Part shown: positions 8,790 through 21,030 of the stretch, piece by piece | Layout: each line of letters starts with the position of its first letter | Numbering within the stretch: the stretch's first letter is position 1 | NCBI GenBank assembly: GCA_032718475.1 | Contig: JAUCBJ010002777.1 | Span: 62,001 to 126,000 of the forward strand | Length of the DNA: 64,000 bases | Direction of reading: 5' to 3' | Source: Nemertoderma westbladi | Taxonomy: Eukaryota; Xenacoelomorpha; Nemertodermatida; Nemertodermatidae | Program-made: the position numbers and the translations under genes | The notes under the pieces: model-generated | Seen by the model: only the letters and a program-made list of their open reading frames with translations | What the model was told of the DNA's origin: nothing | Databases searched by the model: none

Positions 8790-10180
8790 CCGGGTGGGAT
8801 CGAACTGGTGACCTCCGGGTTGGGATTGAACTGGGACCTCCGGGTTGGATCGAACTGGGGACCTCCGGGTTGGGATCGAACTGGGGACCTCCGGGTGGGA
8901 TCGAACTGGTGACCTCCGGGTTGGATCGAACTGGTGACCTCCGGGTGGGATCGAACTGGTGACCTCCGGGTTGGATCGAACTGGGGACCTCCGGGTGGGA
9001 TCGAACTGGGGACCTCCGGGTGGGATCGAACTGGTGACCTCCGGGTTGGGATCAAACTGGGACCTCCGGGTTGGATCGAACTGGTGACCTCCGGGTTGGG
9101 ATCGAACTGGGACCTCCGGGTTGGATCGAACTGGGGACCTCCGGGTTGGGATCGAACTGGGGACCTCCGGGTGGGATCGAACTGGTGACCTCCGGGTTGG
9201 ATCGAACTGGGGACCTCCGGGTGGGATCGAACTGGGGACCTTCCGGGTTGGATCGAACTGGGGACCTCCGGGTGGGATCGAACTGGTGACCTCCGGGTTG
9301 GATCGAACTGGTGACCTCCGGGTGGGACCGAACTGGTGACCTCTGGGTGGGATCGAAATAGTGACCTCTGGGTGGGATCGAACTGGTGACCTCTGGGTGG
9401 GATCGGACTGGTGACCTCCGGGTTGGATCGAACTGGGGACCTCCGGGTGGGATCGAACCGGTGACCTCCGGGTTGGATCGAACTGGGGACCTCCGGGTGG
9501 GATCGAACTGGTGACCTCCGGGTGGGATCGAACTGGTGACCTCCGGGTTGGGATTGAACTGGGACCTCCGGGTTGGATCGAACTGGGGACCTCCGGGATG
9601 GGATCGAACTGGGGACCTCCGGGTGGGATCGAACTGGTGACCTCCGGGTTGGATCGAACTGGTGACCTCCGGGTGGGATCGAACTGGTGACCTCCGGGTT
9701 GGATCGAACTGGGGACCTCCGGGTGGGATCGAACTGGGGACCTCCGGGTGGGATCGAACTGGTGACCTCCGGGTTGGGATCAAACTGGGACCTCCGGGTT
9801 GGATCGAACTGGTGACCTCCGGGTTGGGATCGAACTGGGACCTCCGGGTTGGATCGAACTGGGGACCTCCGGGTTGGGATCGAACTGGGGACCTCCGGGT
9901 GGGATCGAACTGGTGACCTCCGGGTTGGATCGAACTGGGGACCTCCGGGTGGGATCGAACTGGGGACCTTCCGGGTTGGATCGAACTGGGGACCTCCGGG
10001 TGGGATCGAACTGGTGACCTCCGGGTTGGATCGAACTGGTGACCTCCGGGTGGGACCGAACTGGTGACCTCTGGGTGGGATCGAAATAGTGACCTCTGGG
10101 TGGGATCGAACTGGTGACCTCTGGGTGGGATCGGACTGGTGACCTCCGGGTTGGATCGAACTGGGGACCTCCGGGTGGGA
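8790..10180. repeat. Satellite A: 728-bp tandem segmental duplication
   Basis: Private variants recur exactly 728 bp apart: GGGATTGAACT at about 8,822 and 9,550, ATCAAACTGG at 9051 and 9779, and GAAATAGTG at 9355 and 10083. The intervening unit order is also conserved. Just before the duplicated part the spacing of GAACCGG becomes 803 bp, 75 bp (three units) more, so one copy has gained or lost three units near its left boundary. Confidence 0.9.
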
Positions 10181-12519
10181 CCGAACTGGTGACCTCTGGG
10201 TGGGATCGAACTGGTGACCTCCGGGTTGGGATCCGGGATCGAACTGGTGACCTCCGGGTGGGATCGAACTGGGGACCTCCGGGTGGGATCGAACTGGCGA
10301 CCTCCGGGTTGGGATCCGGGATCGAACTGGGGACCTCCGGGTGGGATCGAACTGGTGACCTCCGGGTGGGATCGAACTGGTGCACTCCGGGTGGGATCGA
10401 ACTGGTGACCTCCGGGTGGGATCGAACTGGGGACCTCCGGGTGGGATCGAACTGGTGACCTCCGGGTGGGATCGAACTGGCGACCTCCGGGTTGGGATCC
10501 GGGATCGAACTGGTGACCTCCGGGTGGGATCGAACTGGTGACCTCTGGGTGGGATCGAACTGGTGACCTCCGGGTTGGATCGAACTGGGGACCTCCGGGT
10601 TGGATCGAACTGGTGACCTCCGGATTGGATCGAACTGGGGACCTCCGGGTGGGATCGAACTGGTGACCTCCGGGTGGGATCGAACTGGCGACCTCCGGGT
10701 TGGATCGAACTGGTGACCTCCGGGTTGGGATCCGGGATCGAACTGGTGACCTCCGGGTTGGATCGAACTGGTGACCTCCGGGTTGGGATCCGGGATCGAA
10801 CTGGTGACCTCCGGGTAGGATCGAACTGGGGACCTCCGGGTTGGATCGAACTGGTGACCTCCGGGTTGGGATCCGGGATCGAACTGGCGACCTCCGGGTT
10901 GGGATCCGGGATCGAACTGGTGACCTCCGGGTTGGATCGAACTGGTGACCTCCGGGTTGGGATCCGGGATCGAACTGGTGACCTCCGGGTTGGATCGAAC
11001 TGGGGACCTCCGGGTTGGATCGAACTGGTGACCTCCGGGTTGGGATCCGGGATCGAACTGGTGACCTCCGGGTGGGATCGAACTGGTGACCTCCGGGTTG
11101 GGATCCGGGATCGAACTGGCGACCTCCGGGTTGGGATCCGGGATCGAACTGGTGACCTCCGGCTGGGATCGAACTGGTGTCCTCTGGGTGGGATCGAACT
11201 GGTGACCTCCGGGTTGGGATCCGGGATCGAACTGGTGACCTCCGGGTTGGATCGAACTGGTGACCTCCGGGTTGGGATCCGGGATCGAACTGGGGACCTG
11301 CGGGTTGGGTCGAACTGGGGACCTCCAGGTTGGATCGAACTGGTGACCTCCGGGTTGGGATCCGGGATCGAACTGGTGACCTCCGTGTGGGATCGAACTG
11401 GTGACCTCCGGGTTGGGATCCGGGATCGAACTGGTGACCTCCGGGTTGGGATCGGGGTCGAACTGGTGACCTCCGGGTTGGATCGAACTGGTGACCTCCG
11501 GGTTGGATCGAACTGGTGACCTCCGGGTTGGGATCCGGGTTCGAACTGGGGACCTCCGGGGTGGATCGAACTGGTGACCTCCGGGTGGGATCGAACTGGT
11601 GACCTCCGGGTGGGATCGAACTGGTGACCTCTGGGTTGGATCGAACTGGGGACCTCCGGGTGGGATCGAACTGGCGACCTCCGGGTTGGGATCCGGGATC
11701 GAACTGGTGACCTCCGGGTTGGATCGAACTGGTGACCTCCGGGTTGGGTTCCGGGATCGAACTGGTGACCTCCGGGTTGGATCGAACTGGTGACCTCCGG
11801 TTGGGATCCGGGATCGAACTGGGGACCTCCGGGGTGGATCGAACTGGTGACCTCCGGGTGGGATCGAACTGGTGACCTCCGGGTGGGATCGAACTGGTGA
11901 CCTCCGGGTGGGATCGAACTGGTGACCTCCGGGTTGGGATCCGGGATCGAACTGGTGACCTCCGGGTTGGGAACCGGGATCGAACTGGTGACCTCCGGGT
12001 GGGATCGAACTGGTGACCTCCGGGTTGGGATCCGGGATCGAACTGGTGACCTCCGGGTTGGGATCCGGGATCGAACTGGTGACCTCCGGGTTGGGATCCG
12101 GGATCGAACTGGTGACATCCGGGTGGGATCGAACTGGTAACCTCCGGGTTGGGATCCGGGATCGAACTGGTGACCTCCGGGTTGGATCGAACTGGTGACC
12201 TCCGGGTTGGATCGAACTGGTGACCTCCGGGTTGGGATCCGGGATCGAACTGGTGACCTCCGGGTTGGGATCCGGGATCGAACTGGTGACCTCCGGGTTC
12301 GATCGAACTGGTGACCTCCGGGTTCGATCGAACTGGTGACCTCCGGGTTGGATCAAACTGGTAACCTCCGGGTTGGGATCCGGGATCGAACTGGGGACCT
12401 CCGGGGTGGGAGGAACTGGTGACCTCCGGGTGGGATCGAACTGGTGACCACCGGGTGGGATCGAACTGGTGACCTCCGGGTGGGATCGAACTGGTGACCT
12501 TCGGGTTGGGATCCGGGAT
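10181..12519. repeat. Satellite A: part rich in the 33-bp form
   Basis: Here the 33-bp form, with GGGTTGGGATCCGGGATCG, is frequent and often alternates with 25-bp units, giving a 58-bp rhythm in places (for example 10,715-11,150). Towards the right end several units carry private changes such as GGGTTCGATCG near 12,297 and 12,322. Confidence 0.88.
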
Positions 12520-12528
12520 TTACTTTGC
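12520..12528. other. Junction between satellite A and satellite B
   Basis: Satellite A ends inside a 33-bp form at GGGATCCGGGAT (to 12,519). Nine bases follow (TTACTTTGC), of which TACTTT resembles a broken B unit, and the first full B unit starts at 12,529. There is no unique spacer or transposon between the arrays. Confidence 0.85.
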
Positions 12529-14361
12529 CACTTTACATTGCCCCCACTTCGAGGCTTTATTTGCACTCACACAGACACTTTACACTGCCCCCACTTCGAG
12601 GCTTTATTTGCACTCCCACAGACACTTTACACTGCCCCCACTTCGAGGCTTTATTTGCACTCACACAGATACTTTATACTGCCCCCACTTCGAGGCTTTA
12701 TTTGCACTCACCCAGACACTTTACACTGCCCCCACTTCGAGGCTTTATTTGCACTCACACAGACACTTTACACTGCCCCCACTTCGAGGCTTTATTTGCA
12801 CTCACACAGACACTTTACACTGCCCCCACTTCGAGGCTTTATTTGCACTCACACAGACACTTTACACTGCCCAAACTTCGAGGCTTTATTTGCACTTGTA
12901 CAGATACTTTACACTGCCCCCACTTCGAGGCTTTATTTGCACTCACACAGATACTTTACACTGCCCCCACTTCGAGGCTTTATTTGCACTCCCACAGACA
13001 CTTTACACTGCCCCCACTTCGAGGCTTTATTTGCACTCACACAGATACTTTATACTGCCCCCACTTCGAGGCTTTATTTGCACTCACACAGACACTTTAC
13101 ACTGCCCACACTTCGAGGCTTTATTTGCACTCACACAGACACTTTACACTGCCCCCACTTCGAGGCTTTATTTGCACTCCCACAGACACTTTACACTGCC
13201 CCCACTTCGAGGCTTTATTTGCACTCACACAGATACTTTATACTGCCCCCACTTCGAGGCTTTATTTGCACTCACACAGATACTTTACACTGCCCCCACT
13301 TCGAGACTTTATTTGCACTCACACAGACACTTTACACTGCCCCCACTTCGAGGCTTTATTTGCACTCACACAGACACTTTACACTGCCCAAACTTCGAGG
13401 CTTTATTTGCACTTGTACAGATACTTTACACTGCCCCCACTTCGAGGCTTTATTTGCACTCACACAGATACTTTACACTGCCCCCACTTCGAGGCTTTAT
13501 TTGCACTCCCACAGACACTTTACACTGCCCCCACTTCGAGGCTTTATTTGCACTCACACAGATACTTTATACTGCCCCCACTTCGAGGCTTTATTTGCAC
13601 TCACACAGATACTTTACACTGCCCCCACTTCGAGACTTTATTTGCACTCACACAGACACTTTACACTGCCCCCACTTCGAGGCTTTATTTGCACTCACAC
13701 AGATACTTTATACTGCCCCCACTTCGAGGCTTTATTTGCACTCACACAGATACTTTACACTGCCCCCACTTCGAGACTTTATTTGCACTCACACAGACAC
13801 TTTACACTGCCCCCACTTCGAGGCTTTATTTGCACTCACACAGACACTTTACACTGCCCCCACTTCGAGGCTTTATTTGCACTCACACAGACACTTTACA
13901 CTGCCCAAACTTCGAGGCTTTATTTGCACTTGTACAGATACTTTACACTGCCCCCACTTCGAGGCTTTATTTGCACTCACACAGACACTTTACACTGCCC
14001 CCACTTCGAGGCTTTATTTGCACTCACACAGACACTTTACACTGCCCCCACTTCGAGGCTTTATTTGCACTTACACAAACACTTTACACTGCCCCCACTT
14101 CGAGGCTTTATTGGCACTCACACAGATACTTTACACTGCCCCCACTTCGAGGCTTTATTTGCACTCACACAGATACTTCACACTGCCCCCACTTCGTGGC
14201 TTTATTTGCACTCACACAGATACTTTACACTGCCCCCACTTCGTGGCTTTATTTGCACTCACACAGATACTTTACACTGCCCCCACTTCGAGGCTTTATT
14301 TGCACTCACACAGATACTTTACACTGCCCCCACTTCGAGGCTTTATTTACACTCACACAGA
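12529..14361. repeat. Satellite B left edge: pure 47-bp units in an 11-mer (517-bp) order
   Basis: Only 47-bp units occur here, and CAGACACTT (in place of CAGATACTT) and TTTATACTG variants are common. The rare unit with CCCAAACTTCGAGG followed by CACTTGTACAG appears at 12870, 13387 and 13904, exactly 517 bp (11 units) apart. The CACTCCCACAG variant at 12987 recurs at 13504, again 517 bp. This gives about three copies of an 11-unit higher-order repeat. Confidence 0.9.
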
Positions 14362-16440
14362 TACTTTACACTGCCCCCCACTTCGAGGCTTTACTTGCAC
14401 TCACACAGATATTTTACACGAACCCCCTTCGATCGAGGCTTTATTTGCACTCACACAGATACTTTACACTGCCCCCACTTCGTGGCTTTATTTGCACTCA
14501 CACAGATACTTTACACTGCCCCCACTTCGAGGCTTTATTTGCACTCACACAGATACTTTACACTGCCCCCACTTCGTGGCTTTATTTGCACTCACACAGA
14601 TACTTTACACTGCCCCCACTTCGAGGCTTTATTTGCACTCACACAGATACTTTACACTGCCCCCACTTCGAGGCTTTATTTGCACTCACACAGATACTTT
14701 ACACTGCCCCCACTTCGAGGCTTTATTTACACTCACACAGATACTTTACACTGCCCCCCACTTCGAGGCTTTATTTGCACTCACACAGATACTTTACACT
14801 GCCCCCACTTCGAGGCTTTATTTACACTCACACAGATACTTTACACTGCCCCCCACTTCGAGGCTTTATTTGCACTCACACAGATACTTTACACGAACCC
14901 CCTTCGATCGAGGCTTTATTTGCACTCACACAGATACTTTACACTGCCCCCACTTCGAGACTTTATTTGCACTCACACAGATACTTTACACTGCCCCCAC
15001 TTCGTGGCTTTATTTGCACTCACACAGATACTTTACACTGCCCCCACTTCGAGACTTTATTTGCACTCACACAGATACTTTACACTGCCCCCACTTCGTG
15101 GCTTTATTTGCACTCACACAGATACTTTACACTGCCCCCACTTCGAGGCTTTATTGGCACTGACACAGATACTTTACACTGCCCCCACTTCGAGGCTTTA
15201 TTTGCACTCCCACAGATACTTTACACTGCCCCCACTTCGAGACTTTATTTGCACTCACACAGATACTTTACTCTGCCCCCACTTCGAGGCTTTATTTGCA
15301 CTCACACAGATACTTTACACTGCCCCCACTTCGAGACTTTATTTGCACTCACACAGATACTTTACACTGCCCCCACTTCGAGACTTTATTTGCACTCACA
15401 CAGATACTTTACACTGCCCCCACTTCGAGGCTTTATTTGCACTCACACAGATACTTTACACTGCCCCCACTTCGAGGCTTTATTTGCACTCACACAGATA
15501 CTTTACACTGCCCCCACTTCGAGGCTTTATTTGCACTCACACAGATACTTTACACTGCCCCCCACTTCGAGGCTTTATTTGCACTCACACAGATACTTTA
15601 CACTGCCCCCACTTCGAGGCTTTATTTGCACTCACACAGATACTTTACACGAACCCCCTTCGATCGAGGCTTTATTTGCACTCACACAGATACTTTACAC
15701 TGCCCTCACTTCGAGGCTTTATTTGCACTCACACAGATACTTTACACGAACCCCCTTCGATCGAGGCTTTATTTGCACTCACACAGATACTTTACACTGC
15801 CCCCACTTCGAGGCTTTATTTGCACTCACACAGATACTTTACACTGCCCCCACTTCGAGGCTTTATTTGCACTCACACAGATACTTTACACGAACCCCCT
15901 TCGATCGAGGCTTTATTTGCACTCACACAGATACTTTACACTGCCCCCACTTCGAGGCTTTATTTGCACTCACACAGATACTTTACACTGCCCCCACTTC
16001 GAGGCTTTATTTACACTCACACAGATACTTTACACGAACCCCCTTCGATCGAGGCTTTATTTGCACTCACACAGATACTTTACACTGCCCCCACTTCGAG
16101 GCTTTATTTGCACTCACACAGATACTTTACACTGCCCCCACTTCGAGACTTTATTTGCACTCACACAGATACTTTACACTGCCCCCACTTCGAGGCTTTA
16201 TTTACACTCACACAGATACTTTACACGAACCCCCTTCGATCGAGGCTTTATTTGCACTCACACAGATACTTTACACTGCCCCCACTTCGAGGCTTTATTT
16301 GCACTCACACAGATACTTTACACTGCCCCCACTTCGAGGCTTTATTTACACTCACACAGATACTTTACACGAACCCCCTTCGATCGAGGCTTTATTTGCA
16401 CTCACACAGATACTTTACACGAACCCCCTTCGATCGAGGC
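14362..16440. repeat. Satellite B: first mixed 47/48/50-bp zone
   Basis: The first 48-bp unit (one extra C) is at about 14,362 and the first 50-bp unit at about 14,410. CGTGG and CGAGAC variants of CGAGG appear in many 47-bp units. The frequency of 50-bp units rises rightwards. Confidence 0.85.
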
Positions 16441-17110
16441 TTTATTTGCACTCACACAGATACTTTACACTGCCCCCACTTCGAGACTTTATTTGCACTC
16501 ACACAGATACTTTACACGAACCCCCTTCGATCGAGGCTTTATTTGCACTCACACAGATACTTTACACTGCCCCCCACTTCGAGGCTTTATTTGCACTCAC
16601 ACAGATACTTTACACGAACCCCCTTCGATCGAGGCTTTATTTACACTCACACAGATACTTTACACTGCCCCCACTTCGAGACTTTATTTGCACTCACACA
16701 GATACTTTACACGAACCCCCTTCGATCGAGGCTTTATTTACACTCACACAGATACTTTACACTGCCCCCACTTCGAGACTTTATTTGCACTCACACAGAT
16801 ACTTTACACGAACCCCCTTCGATCGAGGCTTTATTTGCACTCACACAGATACTTTACACTGCCCCCACTTCGAGACTTTATTTGCACTCACACAGATACT
16901 TTACACGAACCCCCTTCGATCGAGGCTTTATTTACACTCACACAGATACTTTACACTGCCCCCACTTCGAGACTTTATTTGCACTCACACAGATACTTTA
17001 CACGAACCCCCTTCGATCGAGGCTTTATTTACACTCACACAGATACTTTACACTGCCCCCACTTCGAGACTTTATTTGCACTCACACAGATACTTTACAC
17101 GAACCCCCTT
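16441..17110. repeat. Satellite B: 97-bp dimer higher-order repeat
   Basis: CGAGACTTT recurs at 16677, 16774, 16871, 16968 and 17065, always 97 bp apart, because a 47-bp CGAGAC unit alternates with a 50-bp CGATCG unit. An earlier copy at 16482 is 195 bp upstream and includes one 48-bp unit. Confidence 0.93.
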
Positions 17111-17580
17111 CGATCGAGGCTTTATTTGCACTCACACAGATACTTTACACGAACCCCCTTCGATCGAGGCTTTATTTGCACTCACACAGATACTTTACAC
17201 GAACCCCCTTCGATCGAGGCTTTATTTGCACTCACACAGATACTTTACACTGCCCCCCACTTCGAGGCTTTATTTGCACTCACACAGATACTTTACACGA
17301 ACCCCCTTCGATCGAGGCTTTATTTGCACTCACACAGATACTTTACACTGCCCCCACTTCGAGGCTTTATTTGCACTCACACAGATACTTTACACTGCCC
17401 CCACTTCGAGGCTTTATTTGCACTCACACAGATACTTTACACGAACCCCCTTCGATCGAGGCTTTATTTGCACTCACACAGATACTTTACACGAACCCCC
17501 TTCGATCGAGGCTTTATTTGCACTCACACAGATACTTTACACTGCCCCCCACTTCGAGGCTTTATTTGCACTCACACAGA

Positions 17581-18310
17581 TACTTTCCCTTTCCCCACTT
17601 CGAGGCTTTATTTGCACTCACACAGATACTTTACACTGCCCCCACTTCGAGGCTTTATTTGCACTCACACAGATACTTTACACTGCCCCCACTTCGAGGC
17701 TTTATTTGCACTCACACAGATACTTTCCCTTTCCCCACTTCGAGGCTTTATTTGCACTCACACAGATACTTTACACTGCCCCCACTTCGAGGCTTTATTT
17801 GCACTCACACAGATACTTTCCCTTTCCCCACTTCGAGGCTTTATTTGCACTCACACAGATACTTTACACTGCCCCCACTTCGAGGCGTTATTTGCACTCA
17901 CACAGATACTTTCCCTTTCCCCACTTCGAGGCTTTATTTGCACTCACACAGATACTTTACACTGCCCCCACTTCGAGGCTTTATTTGCACTCACACAGAT
18001 ACTTTCCCTTTCCCCACTTCGAGGCTTTATTTGCACTCACACAGATACTTTACACTGCCCCCACTTCGAGGCTTTATTTGCACTCACACAGATACTTTAC
18101 ACTGCCCCCACTTCGAGGCTTTATTTGCACTCACACAGATACTTTCCCTTTCCCCACTTCGAGGCTTTATTTGCACTCACACAGATACTTTACACTGCCC
18201 CCACTTCGAGGCTTTATTTGCACTCACACAGATACTTTCCCTTTCCCCACTTCGAGGCTTTATTTGCACTCACACAGATACTTTACACTGCCCCCACTTC
18301 GAGGCTTTAT
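17581..18310. repeat. Satellite B: 46-bp CCCTTTCCCC units in 93- and 140-bp orders
   Basis: The 46-bp form has ACTTTCCCTTTCCCC in place of ACTTTACACTGCCCCC. Copies sit at 17587, 17727, 17820, 17913, 18006, 18146 and 18239, spaced 140, 93, 93, 93, 140 and 93 bp: one 46-bp unit with one or two 47-bp units. Confidence 0.93.
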
Positions 18311-18372
18311 TTGCACTCACACAGATACTTTACACTGCCCCCACTTCGAGGCTTTATTTGCACTCACACAGA

Positions 18373-18922
18373 TACTTTACACGAACCCCCTTCGATCGAG
18401 GCTTTATTTGCACTCACACAGATACTTTACACGAACCCCCTTCGATCGAGGCTTTATTTGCACTCACACAGATACTTTACACGAACCCCCTTCGATCGAG
18501 GCTTTATTTGCACTCACACAGATACTTTACACGAACCCCCTTCGATCGAGGCTTTATTTGCACTCACACAGATACTTTACACGAACCCCCTTCGATCGAG
18601 GCTTTATTTACACTCACACAGATACTTTACACGAACCCCCTTCGATCGAGGCTTTATTTGCACTCACACAGATACTTTACACGAACCCCCTTCGATCGAG
18701 GCTTTATTTGCACTCACACAGATACTTTACACGAACCCCCTTCGATCGAGGCTTTATTTGCACTCACACAGATACTTTACACGAACCCCCTTCGATCGAG
18801 GCTTTATTTACACTCACACAGATACTTTACACGAACCCCCTTCGATCGAGGCTTTATTTGCACTCACACAGATACTTTACACGAACCCCCTTCGATCGAG
18901 GCTTTATTTGCACTCACACAGA
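18373..18922. repeat. Satellite B: eleven consecutive 50-bp units
   Basis: CGAACCCCC starts at 18382 and then every 50 bp to 18882, eleven in a row. Only TTTGCAC/TTTACAC differences separate the units. This is the longest pure run of the 50-bp form I found. Confidence 0.95.
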
Positions 18923-18929
18923 TACTTTA

Positions 18930-19270
18930 CACTGCCCCCCACTTCGAGGCTTTATTTGCACTCACACAGATACTTTCCCTTTCCCCACTTCGAGGCTTTA
19001 TTTGCACTCACACAGATACTTTACACTGCCCCCACTTCGAGGCTTTATTTGCACTCACACAGATACTTTACACTGCCCCCACTTCGAGGCTTTATTTGCA
19101 CTCACACAGATACTTTCCCTTTCCCCACTTCGAGGCTTTATTTGCACTCACACAGATACTTTACACTGCCCCCACTTCGAGGCTTTATTTGCACTCACAC
19201 AGATACTTTCCCTTTCCCCACTTCGAGGCTTTATTTGCACTCACACAGATACTTTACACTGCCCCCACTT
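18930..19270. repeat. Satellite B: second copy of the 46-bp unit block, 1,390 bp downstream
   Basis: CCCTTTCCCC at 18977, 19117 and 19210 repeats the positions 17587, 17727 and 17820 with a constant offset of 1,390 bp. The preceding 48-bp and 50-bp units match too, so this is a segmental duplication. Confidence 0.88.
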
Positions 19271-21030
19271 CGAGGCTTTATTTGCACTCACACAGATACT
19301 TTACACGAACCCCCTTCGATCGAGGCTTTATTTGCACTCACACAGATACTTTACACGAACCCCCTTCGATCGAGGCTTTATTTGCACTCACACAGATACT
19401 TTACACTGCCCTCACTTCGAGGCTTTATTTGCACTCACACAGATACTTTACACGAACCCCCTTCGATCGAGACTTTATTTGCACTCACACAGATACTTTA
19501 CACGAACCCCCTTCGATCGAGGCTTTATTTGCACTCACACAGATACTTTACACGAACCCCCTTCGATCGAGGCTTTTTTTGCACTCACACAGATACTTTA
19601 CACGAACCCCCTTCGATCGAGGCTTTATTTGCACTCACACAGATACTTTACACTGCCCCCACTTCGAGACTTTATTTGCACTCACACAGATACTTTACAC
19701 GAACCCCCTTCGATCGAGGCTTTATTTGCACTCACACAGATACTTTACACGAACCCCCTTCGATCGAGGCTTTATTTGCACTCACACAGATACTTTCCCT
19801 TTCCCCACTTCGAGGCTTTATTTGCACTCACACAGATACTTTACACTGCCCCCACTTCGAGGCTTTATTTGCACTCACACAGATACTTTACACGAACCCC
19901 CTTCGATCGAGGCTTTATTTGCACTCACACAGATACTTTACACTGCCCCCCACTTCGAGGCTTTATTTGCACTCACACAGATACTTTACACGAACCCCCT
20001 TCGATCGAGGCTTTATTTGCACTCACACAGATACTTTCCCTTTCCCCCACTTCGAGGCTTTATTTGCACTCACACAGATACTTTACACTGCCCCCACTTC
20101 GAGGCTTTATTTGCACTCACACAGATACTTTACACGAACCCCCTTCGATCGAGGCTTTATTTGCACTCACACAGATACTTTACACTGCCCCCACTTCGAG
20201 GCTTTATTTGCACTCACACAGATACTTTACACGAACCCCCTTCGATCGAGGCTTTATTTGCACTCACACAGATACTTTACACGAACCCCCTTCGATCGAG
20301 GCTTTATTTGCACTCACACAGATACTTTACACGAACCCCCTTCGATCGAGGCTTTATTTGCACTCACACAGATACTTTACACTGCCCCCACTTCGAGGCT
20401 TTATTTGCACTCACACAGATACTTTACACTGCCCCCACTTCGTGGCTTTATTTGCACTCACACAGATACTTTACACTGCCCCCACTTCGAGACTTTATTT
20501 GCACTCACACAGATACTTTACACTGCCCCCACTTCGAGGCTTTATTTGCACTCACACAGATACTTTACACTGAACCCCCTTCGATCGAGGCTTTATTTGC
20601 ACTCACACAGATACTTTACACTGCCCCCACTTCGAGGCTTTATTTGCACTCACACAGATACTTTACACGAACCCCCTTCGATCGAGGCTTTATTTGCACT
20701 CACACAGATACTTTACACTGCCCCCCACTTCGAGGCTTTATTTGCACTCACACAGATACTTTACACTGCCCCCCACTTCGAGGCTTTATTTGCACTCACA
20801 CAGATACTTTACACTGCCCCCACTTCGAGGCTTTATTTGCACTCACACAGATACTTTACACTGCCCCCCACTTCGAGGCTTTATTTGCACTCACACAGAT
20901 ACTTTACACTGCCCCCACTTCGAGGCTTTATTTGCACTCACACAGATACTTTACACGAACCCCCTTCGATCGAGGCTTTATTTGCACTCACACAGATACT
21001 TTACACTGCCCCCACTTCGAGACTTTATTT
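19270..21030. repeat. Satellite B: mixed 47/48/50-bp zone
   Basis: Units of all main lengths are interspersed, with single CCCTTTCCCC-type units at about 19,797 and 20,038 (the latter with one extra C). No long regular order was found by eye. Confidence 0.8.

Larger units (their letters stand above)
6139..12519. repeat. Satellite A: GC-rich 25-bp tandem array
   Basis: The core unit is GGTGACCTCC followed by GGGTTGGATCGAACT (25 bp), or the same with GGGTGGGATC. A 33-bp form inserts a second GGGATCC-type segment, and a 53-bp form carries GGAGGAAGTCGGCAATGACG. The array spans about 6.4 kb and holds a few hundred 25-bp equivalents. On the basic unit I count 9 G, 6 C, 4 A and 6 T. The core unit has no stop codon in any reverse frame, and 25 is not a multiple of three, so long reverse frames (for example 8,171-12,118) arise without coding. 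The left edge starts inside the GCAATGACGTCCAGG segment that is otherwise seen in the 53-bp form. Confidence 0.97.

Noticed and set aside
8171-12118. Reverse open frame of 1,315 codons with SPVRS/TSSIP repeats, and others in 6,127-12,566
   Set aside because: The core satellite A unit has no reverse stop in any frame, and 25-bp units rotate the frame. The peptide repeats are the same 25 bp read in three frames.
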